DNA from: Candidatus Poribacteria bacterium
GTDB taxonomy: Bacteria; Poribacteria; WGA-4E; JAJDTR01
Direction: 5' to 3'
Length of the DNA: 37,617 nucleotides
Assembly (NCBI GenBank): GCA_022827055.1
Contig: JAJDTR010000155.1
Coordinates: 1-37,617 of the forward strand
In this document: positions 1-7,975 of the stretch, piece by piece
How the letters are laid out: each line of letters starts with the position of its first letter
Position numbering within the stretch: position 1 is the stretch's first letter
Program-made: the position numbers and the translations under genes
The notes under the pieces: generated by a model
What the model saw: the letters and a program-made list of their open reading frames with translations, nothing else
The model's database searches: none
Told to the model about the DNA's origin: nothing

Positions 1-16
1 TTCGTGGTCTGATTTT

Positions 17-31
17 CACTCCAGCGGAGTG
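17..31. repeat. Short perfect hairpin
   Basis: CACTCC and GGAGTG pair around a 3-base loop. No T-run follows on either strand, so this is more likely a REP-like palindrome than a terminator. It lies in the repeat-filled leader of the first gene. Confidence 0.4.
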
Positions 32-75
32 CTATGTCAATAGAACACAATTCCTCCTCGCGTCTGCACTCCAGA

Positions 76-113
76 GGATCAAACGAACGAATAGTGAGTG
101 CGATAGTAGATCC
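76..113 (+). repeat. Dispersed ~40-bp repeat, copy A
   Basis: Copy of an intergenic repeat whose shared core is GAATAG-x-GAG-y-GCGATAG, opening with GGATC and closing with GATCC. Other copies lie at 3418-3456, 7779-7817, 7831-7866, 9831-9885 (reverse), 9901-9948 (degenerate), 10429-10470 and 23401-23449 (reverse). All are outside genes. Confidence 0.75.
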
Positions 114-131
114 TGTGCAATGTCGAGTGTT

Positions 132-187
132 ACTTGAGAGAGAGGATGGAAGATGGGATGGGTGGAAGAGTGGAGGAGTAAAGTGGA
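132..187 (+). repeat. Purine-rich low-complexity tract
   Basis: Nearly uninterrupted purine run built of GGAAGA / GGAGGA / GATGGG words. A related tract in the opposite orientation lies at about 4733-4775 and a third at 11318-11352. No gene is visible in bases 1-232. Confidence 0.4.
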
Positions 188-232
188 GTTGATCCAGATT
201 GAACGCTGTTCGGCTATCTCTTAAGGAGTCTC

Positions 233-2725
233 ATGCGTAAATATCCCCTATTCCTCACAGTTAGTTTCCTCTTAGGGGTATGCGGTGCACACGCCCAGCA
301 ACCGGATCTGCCCAATTTTGCAGTTGATTCCGCAAGTATCACCTTCTCCAATTCGGCGCCGACCGAAGGGGAAGAGATTACAGTCTACGTTCGTGTGGAC
401 AACGTCGGGCAGGCGGCGCCGACCCTCAACGAAGATCTTATTGTTAAGCTCTACGAAGGGGACCCCGCCACAGAGTCGCTTCAAATCCTATGCAAGGACG
501 TCATTCTGGGTCTGGAGCCGGGCGAATCTGATGACATAAAGGCGCAATGGCGCCCACCCGCGGGCACAACCACAATTTACGCGGTTGTAAATCCGTCCGG
601 CGAAAAGAGAATCCACGAATCCAATTGGGATGACAATATCACGCACATCTCCATAACCGCCACACCCGTCACCTTTCCCCAAGCAACCCCCGAGCAGATT
701 CAGGATGCCATCGAAAAGGGTGCAAAGTGGATAGAGTCGCAGCAGGGCAAGCACAGCCGCACTTGTCTGCAATGCGGCACCGAGATTCAGATTGTTTCGA
801 CCTGCGTGATATGCGGCGCAACGGTTAAAGGATTGCCCGAAGATCTCGTCCCCGGTCCGGCTTGGGAGTACGGCGAAGACAGCAAACAGGAAACGGCTCT
901 CGCATTACAAGGGCTCTTCTCTGCCGGTTTGGATCAATCACACCCGGCGGTGGCAAATGCACTCCAATACCTTATGGAATCGGACTGGAATAACTTCACG
1001 GTCTATCACTATGCGGCTATCATTCCCGTCTTGGTCTCGGCAGATGATGACAGATACCGGGAACGCGCCCAATTTGCCATTAACAGACTTGCAGAAACCC
1101 AACTCCCATTGAAGGGAAGCGGCTTTGAAGATCCGAGGGACGACGGTGGTTGGGGGCATGGATATACGGCTAACGGCGCACATACAAATATGGTAGTTTA
1201 CGCGCTATACGCGGGGAAGCAGTGGGGCTTGAATGTTCCTCAAGAAACATGGGACCGCGCCGAAAAATGGATTCGAAGTAATCAGACAGACACTGGCGGT
1301 TGGCTCTACAATCTCGTTGAGGACGGCTCGCCTTGGGCAGCTGGCGACTACGGCAGTATGACCGCGACCGGGCTTTGGATACTTCGCGCCTGCGGCGTGT
1401 CTACCGAGGATGCGCAGATTAGGAAGGGGTTAGCGTGGATAGAAAAACATTGGTCAGTGACTCGAAACCCCGGATCAAATGCATGGCTTTACTTCTATCT
1501 TCTCTCTCTTCAACGCTTCGCCGACATCCCGCCGGAACTGACAACGCTTGTCGGACACAGTTGGTATCGGGAATTCTCGAATATGCTCGTAGCTCGACAG
1601 GAACCTGACGGGCGATGGGCAGACCAAGAGGGCGACGCTTCCGCAACCTGTTTTGCGCTGATGTTATTGAGCCGCGAACTACCCGAACCGTCACGGCCAA
1701 ATTTGGGCGTGGCTCCGCGCAGTATTCGATTTTCTCCGCCTTCGCCTCGCGTCGGTGAACCGACACGGATTAGCCTGACGTTGACCAACACGGGCGCACC
1801 GCTTGACGGAATTGTTCCTCTCCACTTTTACGACTACGCACCGGAAGACGGCGGAGAGAAAATCGCGGTTCAAGAAGCAATCTTCTCACCGAAACTCCGG
1901 GAGACCACCGTATCCATAAATTGGGCGCCGCAGACTGAAGGAACGCACGAAATATACGCCGTGGTCGATCCTGACAATCAAATTGAGGACCTTGACAGGG
2001 AGAACAACGCCGATTCGCAAGAATTGACTATCTACTCCAAATCGACTAGCGCGACGGATCCCGTTCTCGCGCCGCCTCGTAAGATTGGCGAAGGACTTTT
2101 CCAAGTTGGGGATGTCGTTTTCGATGTGAACAAGCGCGAAGTTACGTTAACGGGCGAAATCAACATCATTAACGGCGACACCATTATCGAGTTTTTTGCC
2201 TGCGGTAAGCTCGGCAAGACACACGAGAGTGTTCTGATGCTTAATTCTGAACCGATTCACATCTTCCTGGCGCTGGGAGCCGAACTCGGCATGAATCCGG
2301 GAAGAAACCTTACCGTAGTGGGCGACCCTCACACTCCGAAGGGCGATAGAGCGGAGATTTGGGTGGAGTGGCAGCAGGGGGAGGAAACCGTGCGCCGGAG
2401 AGCGGAGGACCTGTTATGGAACGCGATGGAAGGCCGCCCGATGGAACGGACGAACTGGGTGTTCACCGGCGGACGCGTGATTAACAACACGCAGTTTACG
2501 CCCCAGGTATATCACAACATCATCGCCGTTTATCGTGATCCGGATTCAATTTTCAATCATACCCTTTCGGGCGGCACGGATGATCGGACCTACCGCGTCA
2601 ACGGTGACGTGATTCCAGCCAAGGGCACGGAAGTGAAGGTGATTATTCATCCGGTTGCGGAAAACGTAGACGGCAGACATACCGATGAACCCGAGCGGAA
2701 TAACGGCGCGCTGGGAGAAGGTTAA
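233..2725 (+). CDS. Secreted CARDB / cyclase-toroid / CARDB / YdjY-like protein
   Basis: An 830-residue exported protein. Residues 1-21 form a signal peptide ending AHA before Q22. Residues about 28-142 read as a CARDB (cell-adhesion-related Ig-like) domain. Residues about 155-490 hold the repeated GGW / TATGLW / ATCFALMLL helices of a prenyltransferase/squalene-cyclase-like alpha-toroid. A second CARDB domain follows (about 494-605). The C-terminal part has a YdjY-like signature: GKTHESVL, then P..IHIFLALGAELGMNPG. Two CxxC pairs (178-181 and 191-194) form a probable zinc knuckle inserted near the toroid start. No catalytic DxDD cyclase motif is apparent, so a binding or scaffold role at the cell surface is more likely than terpene chemistry. 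AAGGAG lies 4 nt before ATG. The domain calls come from sequence recognition; the function is unknown. Confidence 0.8.
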   Translation: MRKYPLFLTVSFLLGVCGAHAQQPDLPNFAVDSASITFSNSAPTEGEEITVYVRVDNVGQAAPTLNEDLIVKLYEGDPATESLQILCKDVILGLEPGESDDIKAQWRPPAGTTTIYAVVNPSGEKRIHESNWDDNITHISITATPVTFPQATPEQIQDAIEKGAKWIESQQGKHSRTCLQCGTEIQIVSTCVICGATVKGLPEDLVPGPAWEYGEDSKQETALALQGLFSAGLDQSHPAVANALQYLMESDWNNFTVYHYAAIIPVLVSADDDRYRERAQFAINRLAETQLPLKGSGFEDPRDDGGWGHGYTANGAHTNMVVYALYAGKQWGLNVPQETWDRAEKWIRSNQTDTGGWLYNLVEDGSPWAAGDYGSMTATGLWILRACGVSTEDAQIRKGLAWIEKHWSVTRNPGSNAWLYFYLLSLQRFADIPPELTTLVGHSWYREFSNMLVARQEPDGRWADQEGDASATCFALMLLSRELPEPSRPNLGVAPRSIRFSPPSPRVGEPTRISLTLTNTGAPLDGIVPLHFYDYAPEDGGEKIAVQEAIFSPKLRETTVSINWAPQTEGTHEIYAVVDPDNQIEDLDRENNADSQELTIYSKSTSATDPVLAPPRKIGEGLFQVGDVVFDVNKREVTLTGEINIINGDTIIEFFACGKLGKTHESVLMLNSEPIHIFLALGAELGMNPGRNLTVVGDPHTPKGDRAEIWVEWQQGEETVRRRAEDLLWNAMEGRPMERTNWVFTGGRVINNTQFTPQVYHNIIAVYRDPDSIFNHTLSGGTDDRTYRVNGDVIPAKGTEVKVIIHPVAENVDGRHTDEPERNNGALGEG

Positions 2726-2728
2726 CGC

Positions 2729-3010
2729 GTGACCAGACGCCAAGAGATAATCGAAATTCTTAGGGGTGAGACGCTCTCGCTGCAAGATCTCTCGGTTTTC
2801 TTAAAGGTACACATCAAGGAAATTCTCGAAGACATTCCGCACATCGAGAAGTCTATTCAGCCTCAAGCGCGAATGGTTATCGTGCCAGCTCACTGCCAGA
2901 AATGCGGGTTCACGTTCAGAGATAGGCGTAAGATCGAGACACCTTCACGATGCCCGAAGTGCAAGGGCACGTGGATAAAGCCGCCGCTCTTTCAGATTCA
3001 GGACGCATAA
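2729..3010 (+). CDS. HTH / zinc-ribbon predicted transcriptional regulator (COG3357-like)
   Basis: A 93-residue cytoplasmic protein. Its N-terminal half (about 1-40) is a small helix-turn-helix-like region (RQEIIEILRGETLSLQDLS). The C-terminal half has two CxxC pairs, HCQKCGFTF and RCPKCKGTW, which form a zinc ribbon. This matches the layout of the COG3357 family of predicted regulators, for which no ligand or target is established. It starts with GTG only 3 nt after the preceding stop. The ribosome-binding site GGAGAAGG lies inside the end of the upstream gene, so translation is probably coupled. The family call is fairly sure; regulation of the neighbouring secreted protein is inference. 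Confidence 0.75.
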   Translation: MTRRQEIIEILRGETLSLQDLSVFLKVHIKEILEDIPHIEKSIQPQARMVIVPAHCQKCGFTFRDRRKIETPSRCPKCKGTWIKPPLFQIQDA

Positions 3011-3032
3011 ATTACGCGGAGGAAGAACCCTG

Positions 3033-3218
3033 ATGCCGCTTTATGAATACCAGTGCAAAACCTGCGACTCGAAATTTGAAATGCTGCAAAGCATCAATGA
3101 AGTAGATACCGAACTAGCATGTCCGGAGTGCGATTCATTCGAGACGGCAAAAGTGTTTGCCCCATTCGCATCCCTCGGAACCGAGAAATCAGCCGCGTGC
3201 GACACCGGCTCAACCTGA
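3033..3218 (+). CDS. FmdB-family zinc-ribbon protein
   Basis: A 61-residue protein starting MPLYEYQCKTCDSKFEML, the diagnostic opening of the FmdB/CxxC_CXXC_SSSS regulatory zinc-ribbon family. A second knuckle, CPECDS, lies at about residue 31. The usual 'FK G sGFY' tail is replaced by a short Ala/Ser/Thr-rich end, so it is a short member. GGAGGAAG lies just upstream of ATG. It follows the HTH-zinc-ribbon gene by 22 bp and probably belongs to the same transcript. The biochemical role of the family is unresolved; amide or formamide regulation is a historical label and should not be assumed here. Confidence 0.8.
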   Translation: MPLYEYQCKTCDSKFEMLQSINEVDTELACPECDSFETAKVFAPFASLGTEKSAACDTGST

Positions 3219-3537
3219 GCAATACCCGAACCCGGCAGTTAGCCCGGATACAAAACTAGATGTTGCTTGTCTACGGACGAGTTCTGTAATGGCTAAGGTT
3301 TAATTACACATCCAGCCATAAGATGGATAGTTCTCGTCGCTCCAAACACTCCGTCTTGAGGCGTTTTGTTTCCCCCACCTTAATGTTTCTTCCTCACGCC
3401 AAATTTCTTGTAGGGTGGGATCAAACGACTGAATAGGGAGCGCGATAGAAATCCCCTGCCCACCGTCGCCAGCCGCGTTTAATGTCTGCAGGGTTTTTCC
3501 TGCCTGCTCCCGTCTTTTCATGCATAGAGTGCTAACC
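3219..3537. other. Intergenic stretch with one repeat copy
   Basis: About 320 bp between the FmdB gene and the Gfo/Idh gene. It holds repeat copy B (3418-3456). I see no convincing promoter, terminator or gene. Open frames in it on the minus strand simply run through the repeat. Confidence 0.5.
3418..3456 (+). repeat. Dispersed ~40-bp repeat, copy B
   Basis: Reads GGGATCAAACGACTGAATAG at its left end, then GGAGCGCGATAGAAATCCCC. It is followed by TGCCCACC, an extension also found beside the copy at 23401-23449 and the degenerate copy at 9901-9948. The outer GGGAT / ATCCC ends form a short inverted repeat. Confidence 0.75.
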
Positions 3538-4524
3538 ATGAATTCACCATATCGCGTCGCAATGGTTGGATGCGGCGAGATTTCCAAAGAGCACGCGGAT
3601 GCGTGGAAAAATCTTCCCGAGATTGATCTGGCAGCCGCCTGCGACATAAAGTTTGAAGCTCTCGCAAGTTTTGCCAATGCCTTCGAGGTTAAGCATACTT
3701 ACAATGACGTGAGAACCATGCTTGAAAAACAGCAGCCGGACATCGTGGTGATTGCGACAATCCCCAAGGCGCATCGTGAGATAATCCTGGAAGGGATCCG
3801 CAACGGCGTTCGAGCGATACTGTGTGAAGCGCCGGTTGCCATGAACACCAATGACATCGAGCTGATGATTCAGGTTACTGAGAAGGCGGGCGTCCTACTG
3901 GCGGAAGGGCTGATGTACAGGCATCACCCGTTGACGCTTGCGGTAAAGCGACAGGTTCTTGATGGCGCGATCGGCGACGTGCGGTTTATCCGATCAACCT
4001 TCTCGAGGGCGTTAACGGATCGCACGAACTGGCGCTTTCACGGCGATCTTGGAGGCGGAGCGGTGAGAGTTTTGGGCTGTTATTGTGTCGATGTTATACG
4101 CCATCTCGTCGATGCTGAGCCAAAGGCGGCTTGGGGGTGCGGCACGTTTGAACCCGTAAGCAACGCTTGGGAGGCGATGATTGGTACCCTGGATTTTGGC
4201 GGCGGTGTCTTTGGGCAATTCGACTGCGGTTTCGGTTGGAGCAATCGAGAGTCATATGAGGTGGTCGGCACAAAGGGAACGATTTTAGTCCCGCGTGCGT
4301 GGAGCAAAGGTGACGGCCCCTGTAATTTCACAATGAATGGCGAACCCGTGAATCTTACGGGAGTGAATCCGTATGCGACAGAGATGTTGAATCTGTGCAA
4401 ATCGTTGGACACCGGAGAACCGCCGCCTGTAGGACTGGATAATGCCAGGCGGAACATGCGCGTCATTGATGGCGTGACCGAAGCTGCGCGTAGCGGAAAG
4501 CAAATAGAGATACTTGAAATATGA
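3538..4524 (+). CDS. Gfo/Idh/MocA-family protein with altered catalytic motifs
   Basis: About 328 residues. The N-terminal Rossmann fold opens YRVAMVGCGEISKEHADAW with the dinucleotide-binding GxGxI pattern. The C-terminal half has the family's alpha/beta fold and GGGA turn. The family's EKP motif is here CEAPVA, replacing the usual catalytic Lys by Ala. The D-x-G-x-(H/Y) motif reads VLGCYCVD, with Val in place of Asp but Tyr kept. NAD(P) binding looks intact while hydride transfer is doubtful. Closest in flavour to the xylose / dihydrodiol dehydrogenase branch. An ATG 18 nt upstream (3520) is equally open; neither has a clear Shine-Dalgarno, and I prefer 3538 because it lies right before the first strand. 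Confidence 0.75.
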   Translation: MNSPYRVAMVGCGEISKEHADAWKNLPEIDLAAACDIKFEALASFANAFEVKHTYNDVRTMLEKQQPDIVVIATIPKAHREIILEGIRNGVRAILCEAPVAMNTNDIELMIQVTEKAGVLLAEGLMYRHHPLTLAVKRQVLDGAIGDVRFIRSTFSRALTDRTNWRFHGDLGGGAVRVLGCYCVDVIRHLVDAEPKAAWGCGTFEPVSNAWEAMIGTLDFGGGVFGQFDCGFGWSNRESYEVVGTKGTILVPRAWSKGDGPCNFTMNGEPVNLTGVNPYATEMLNLCKSLDTGEPPPVGLDNARRNMRVIDGVTEAARSGKQIEILEI

Positions 4525-4623
4525 TGGTTTTTCAGGGTTAAGTGTGGGAATGAAACTTAAGCAACTTCCGATAATAAATCTCGCATTTTAACGAACACCA
4601 CGGCGCTAACTAGCCGACCGCTC

Positions 4624-4647
4624 CTGCTGGATTGACAAATCCGGCAG
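4624..4647. repeat. Palindrome with GGATTGACAAATCC core
   Basis: Ten-base arms CTGCTGGATT and AATCCGGCAG (one G.T pair) enclose GACA. The same core in the other orientation forms the perfect palindrome at 11382-11407, so the two are members of one family. No T-run adjoins. Confidence 0.6.
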
Positions 4648-4793
4648 ATTCTAATTTATAGAGAGTCTCTATGTCCGTAGAAACCGATAGCTTTATTCTT
4701 CTGCTCCGAAGGAATGACTATTAAGGGTGGAACAGTGGGAAATCTTCCGCCCTTCCACTCTTCCATCCTTCCAATCCTAGTCTTCCTAGACTC

Positions 4794-4904
4794 GTAGGTT
4801 GGGTTGAACGGAAATTCGTTAGTAATCGCTAATCTTGTAAGAGTTTGCGAGTGCCTATTTCGCTTGAACGCGCCAAAATTTGAGTGAAACCCAACACGTT
4901 CTAC
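4794..4904. repeat. Inverted-repeat unit ending GTAGGTTGGGTT
   Basis: Begins GTAGGTTGGGTTGAAC and ends GTGAAACCCAACACGTTC then TAC, so the ends are imperfect inverted repeats with an 8-base GTTGGGTT core. A compact relative, GGTTGGG-AAA-CCCAACC, lies at 32949-32965. The unit looks like a non-coding repeat of the GTAGGTTGGGTT type seen in other repeat-rich genomes. Confidence 0.45.
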
Positions 4905-4963
4905 CACTCTGAGACATCCTCTGCAATTAGATGCGTTTCCCCCGATAGTCTGGCGATAAAACG

Positions 4964-4992
4964 TTGTAATGAAAACGCTCCTGTGCTAAGAT
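4964..4992 (+). promoter_or_regulatory. Putative sigma70-type promoter, extended -10
   Basis: TTGTAA (4964-4969), a 17-base spacer ending TGTGC, and TAAGAT (4987-4992). It lies about 185 bp before the hydratase gene, giving a long untranslated leader. Near-identical TGTGCTAnnnT boxes precede yebC and the lipoprotein gene. Confidence 0.5.
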
Positions 4993-5176
4993 ATCTTCAT
5001 CGTGGAGCCTCAGTTTGTCCCAAGGTTGCGTCCATGTTACCGTAGTATGCATGACCCGCCATCCCCTAAAGCACTCATACTCCACAGCGTAAATTCACAC
5101 GACCAGATTTTAGACTCGAACTTCGCAGTGTTTCATCAATCTGAGAGTTACTATTGAAGAAAAAGGAGAATCATCT

Positions 5177-5968
5177 ATGCCCCTCACGGAGAGTCAAATT
5201 ACAGAGTTATCGCAGGCGCTCATGAATGCTCAAGAGACAGCCACGCCGATAACCAACGTGGTTGATCAGTATCCCGACATAACTATCGCCGACGCTTATG
5301 CCGTTCATAAGAAGACGTTCGATACCAGAATCAGCAACGGCGACACCGTGATAGGTCGAAAGATAGGTCTTTCATCGAAGGCTGCGCAGGAGATGTTCAA
5401 CGCGGACAGCCCGGCCTATGGGAATCTTTTTGCCTCAATGATAGTGCTGGAGGGCGAGCCGATTTCGATGAGTGATTTATGCAGGCCGATGTTAGAAGGC
5501 GAAACAGCTTTCGTTCTCAAGAACGACCTCAAAGGACCGGGCGCTACGCCGGCAAGTGTCATGGCCTCTATCGCTGGAGTTATGCCGGCATTTGAAATCG
5601 CGGATACCCGCGGGACGGAGAAGCCAAAGGCAGCTCAGGACCTGATCGCGGACAGTTGCGGCGCGGGTAAAGTTATGTTGGGCGGCCAACTTACACCTAT
5701 TGACGGCATCGACTTTCGGCATATCGGTGTAGTGTTGGAGAAAGATGGGGAGGTCCTTACTACCGCCGCCACAGCCGCGGTACTCGGCAATCCCATCAAT
5801 TCGGTCGTGAATTTGGTAAATAAACTTGCCGAGTTCGACATAGGCTTGTCTGCTGGCGAGTTTGTCATACCCGGTACGGCGCACATGGTGGTATCTCCCG
5901 AAGCAGGCTCCTGCTATCGGGCGACATTTGATCGCGTGGGGTACGTATCGGCACGCTTTGTCGATTAG
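5177..5968 (+). CDS. 2-oxopent-4-enoate hydratase / oxalocrotonate decarboxylase family (MhpD-like)
   Basis: A 263-residue cytoplasmic enzyme of the MhpD/DmpE/DmpH family, which uses a divalent metal to hydrate 2-hydroxy-dienoates or decarboxylate oxalocrotonate in catechol meta-cleavage. Family motifs include IGRKIGLSSKAAQEMF, the acidic metal site around MLEGETAFVLKNDL (usually EAEIAFVL), PAFEIADTR, and GAGKVMLGG. Length is normal. AAGGAG lies 10 bases before ATG. No meta-cleavage dioxygenase or other catabolic genes adjoin, so the substrate cannot be fixed. Hydratase and decarboxylase members are hard to separate by sequence alone. Confidence 0.8.
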   Translation: MPLTESQITELSQALMNAQETATPITNVVDQYPDITIADAYAVHKKTFDTRISNGDTVIGRKIGLSSKAAQEMFNADSPAYGNLFASMIVLEGEPISMSDLCRPMLEGETAFVLKNDLKGPGATPASVMASIAGVMPAFEIADTRGTEKPKAAQDLIADSCGAGKVMLGGQLTPIDGIDFRHIGVVLEKDGEVLTTAATAAVLGNPINSVVNLVNKLAEFDIGLSAGEFVIPGTAHMVVSPEAGSCYRATFDRVGYVSARFVD

Positions 5969-6271
5969 GGTATGGTAGATTACAAAGTGCTCAAGTCAAA
6001 TTTCGATAACTAATATCATTTCGCCCGAATAATAGTGCATATAATGCCTCAATTATGTCCTTCACCTTTGCCGTAGGCGGGGCATCTTGCCCCGCCGGCT
6101 TTACGCGGAGACAAGATTTCTTACCACACAAGTTTCTTTACTTAATCCAGGTAATTAATGCACTTGCATTCTAGAGAAATGGTATAAGCATCGGTCAAAT
6201 CCATTCATTCTCAAAGCCGAAGAGATCAAAGCGAATCGGGACACATGGACACATGAGGCAACGACCAAAAA
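5969..6271. other. Intergenic region, one GC-rich hairpin
   Basis: About 300 bp between the hydratase gene and the terminator of the Spy-like gene. The only structure I see is the hairpin at 6076-6096. Confidence 0.5.
6076..6096. repeat. GC-rich REP-like hairpin
   Basis: GGCGGGGC and GCCCCGCC form a perfect 8-bp stem around ATCTT. There is no T-run on either side. It could help end transcription of the upstream hydratase gene, but it resembles the short palindromic repeats scattered in this window. Confidence 0.5.
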
Positions 6272-6310
6272 GAAACAAAAAACCCCCGTACGTCCAACAT
6301 GTACAGGGGT
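6272..6310 (-). terminator. Rho-independent terminator of the Spy-like gene
   Basis: On the minus strand, arms ACCCCTGTAC and GTACGGGGGT form a 10-bp stem (one U.G pair) around a 9-base loop, followed at once by TTTTTTGTTTC. It sits about 60 bp beyond the stop of the minus-strand gene. This is the clearest terminator in the window. Confidence 0.85.
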
Positions 6311-6367
6311 CTTATTTGATCTGGATTGATGGAATTGACTATATCGTCTCGTCCCAAGTTACCGAGT

Positions 6368-6925
6368 TTACTCATCGTCCGAATCTTCTTCGGCATCTCT
6401 ATGTTTCCGACGCTCGTGTCGGTCACGATGACGCATTTCGCGGTCCTCGTCCCAATCCTTGTGGTGCCGTCTACCTCGAAATCCGCGTCCTTTTTTCTTG
6501 TAATCATCGTCGAAATGACGGGCTTTCATCAACATTTCACGTTGTTCTTTCGTCAGCAACTTAGCGGTCTCAAGTTTATGGCGAGTCACAGCTTGACGAA
6601 TCTTTGTTCCGATCGCTAATACTTCATCAGACTTGGCGACGATTGCGCCTTCATCAAGTTCGTCCGCACCCCAAAGTTGCTTGAGTTCCAAACGCTTGAC
6701 TTGCATTTCCGCTTTTAGCGGTATAATTTGCTTGGTGTGATCGACTTTCAGCGATTTCAACTGTTGGGCTTGCTCCTTGGAGAGCATTTTCATCATTTTG
6801 GATTTAAGGTAATATCCCTTCTTGTCCTTTTCATGCGAGTGGCCGCCGCGTGAAAATGCGGTTGATGCCATGATGCCCACGGTGAGAAGAGCGATGCAGA
6901 TGGTGGCTACGGTTCTGATTTTCAT
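6368..6925 (-). CDS. Spy/CpxP-like periplasmic LTxxQ protein with charged tail
   Basis: A 185-residue exported protein. Residues 1-25 are a signal peptide (KIRTVATICIALLTVGIMAS, cleavage after AFS or nearby). The mature helical part carries the LTxxQ repeats of the Spy/CpxP superfamily: LSKEQAQQLK near 48 and LTKEQREML near 124. These proteins are periplasmic ATP-independent chaperones or stress/metal sensors. The last 45 residues are almost all His, Arg, Asp, Glu and Lys, a likely metal-binding or disordered tail longer than in Spy. An AAAGGAA box lies about 9 bases before ATG. It stands alone, with its own terminator. No cpxAR-type regulator lies nearby. Confidence 0.8.
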   Translation of the reverse strand: MKIRTVATICIALLTVGIMASTAFSRGGHSHEKDKKGYYLKSKMMKMLSKEQAQQLKSLKVDHTKQIIPLKAEMQVKRLELKQLWGADELDEGAIVAKSDEVLAIGTKIRQAVTRHKLETAKLLTKEQREMLMKARHFDDDYKKKGRGFRGRRHHKDWDEDREMRHRDRHERRKHRDAEEDSDDE

Positions 6926-7164
6926 TTTTCTATTCCTTTCCTAACGGATTAAATTGAACGATAGTGTTTCACATGTTCTGTCGTAACTGTATCCTTTGGC
7001 AAGTGAGTGCGGAAATTGTTCGGGAAAAAATTGATGACTTTCACATTTTGTTAACGATTAAACTATTTATCCCGACTTCCGAGAAGGTAAGCAAGACGGT
7101 TGGTTGATACTACCCGCGTCGAATAACCAAGGGGTGAAGGCAGCACGACTGGGAGTGGATACGA

Positions 7165-7728
7165 TTGCAGCGTGACTATGTCGCACAGGATATTGCGAAT
7201 CTGCGGTTCGGTCTCTACGAACGGCGATTAGAGCCAAATCTATTTCGCATCTTTGAACAACGGTCGATTGAGCAAGCCTCATACCGAGCCGATTTCTGGA
7301 TTATCGGGAGCAGTCATGTCCTCAACGTTGAAACAGATCGAGGGGGCATGGCAGAGGTCATCTCGGGCGATTCTCGCGCACTCCCTAGGGACGGCAGGAT
7401 TAAGCTTGTTCGTGCTGTTGGAGAACATTGTTACCATGTCCAAGTTGCCGACGAATTCAGCTATCGCGTAGAACTGCAACTGTTGAAGGTTCCGGACAAA
7501 GACTTCTTACTTAATGAACCGACGTCTGCTAACCAGGGAATCCTGTTTCGGATGCGCCACTGTTTCCCAGCTCGAAAAGATATGGCGGAAACACCCATCA
7601 CGGTGATCGACGTGCTGAAAGCCGATGACGCCGGGCTTGAGTTAAAAACCTTTCATTCGTATGTTGAAGCGCCTGCCGTAGTGGTTACGCGATCGACAAT
7701 CGAGGTCGTCCGTAAGGACGGAATTTGA
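7165..7728 (+). CDS. Conserved-looking protein of unknown function (possibly DUF2617-like)
   Basis: A 187-residue soluble protein with no signal peptide or membrane segment. It is mostly beta-strand-like with WIIGSSHVLNVETD, LPRDGRIKLVR and the His/Cys-containing FRMRHCFP. The LFRIFEQRSIEQASYRADF to SHVL layout recalls the DUF2617 family, but from memory only and with low certainty. The start is TTG with GGGAG about 10 bases upstream; no better ATG lies nearby, so the true start is unsure. It is a single gene between the Spy-like gene and a repeat-filled spacer. Confidence 0.55.
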   Translation: MQRDYVAQDIANLRFGLYERRLEPNLFRIFEQRSIEQASYRADFWIIGSSHVLNVETDRGGMAEVISGDSRALPRDGRIKLVRAVGEHCYHVQVADEFSYRVELQLLKVPDKDFLLNEPTSANQGILFRMRHCFPARKDMAETPITVIDVLKADDAGLELKTFHSYVEAPAVVVTRSTIEVVRKDGI

Positions 7729-7778
7729 ACGGAGAAAGTGCGAGCGACATCCGAATCGAACAACTGAGTGTATAGCGA

Positions 7779-7817
7779 GGGATTAAGCGAACGAATATTG
7801 AGCGCGATAGCAAGTCC
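7779..7817 (+). repeat. Dispersed ~40-bp repeat, copy C
   Basis: Reads GGGATTAAGCGAACGAATAT then TGAGCGCGATAGCAAGTCC. It is followed 14 bases later by a second, shortened copy, forming a loose tandem. Confidence 0.7.
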
Positions 7818-7830
7818 AGATAGTAAATCC

Positions 7831-7866
7831 CCCCTAGCGAGTGAATACCGAGCGCGATAAGAACCC
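7831..7866 (+). repeat. Dispersed ~40-bp repeat, copy D (shortened)
   Basis: Keeps AGCGAGTGAATACCGAGCGC then GATAAGAACCC, but lacks the GGATCAA left end. Same orientation as copy C. Confidence 0.6.
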
Positions 7867-7975
7867 TTGCTTGTGAGTAACGGAATACCTTCCTACCATG
7901 TGACACATCGGGCATCGGAATTTCCCCCTATCACGCGATCTGTGGGAAACCAAAGAGGTTCAATTTCGAATCTTT

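Larger units (their letters stand above)
4525..5176. other. 650-bp intergenic region rich in palindromes
   Basis: No gene is supported. It contains a 28-bp word at 4532-4562 repeated at 33202-33230, a palindrome (4624-4647), a pyrimidine-rich tract (about 4733-4775), an inverted-repeat unit ending in GTTGGGTT / AACCCAAC (4794-4904), and a likely promoter (4964-4992). Confidence 0.55.
7729..7975. other. Repeat-filled spacer
   Basis: Holds two neighbouring copies of the ~40-bp repeat (7779-7817, 7831-7866). A reversed GTAGGA...GGTATTCCG word at about 7884-7900 is related to the GTAGGAG...GATTC family. No gene. Confidence 0.5.

Noticed and set aside
4656..4907. Minus-strand 83-codon frame in the 4.5-5.2 kb gap
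   Set aside because: It spans the low-complexity tract and the GTTGGGTT repeat. No start signal or protein character is seen.
6253..6619. Plus-strand frames of about 100 codons opposite the Spy-like gene
   Set aside because: They cross the minus-strand terminator and have no ribosome-binding site; the minus strand has a signal peptide and LTxxQ motifs.
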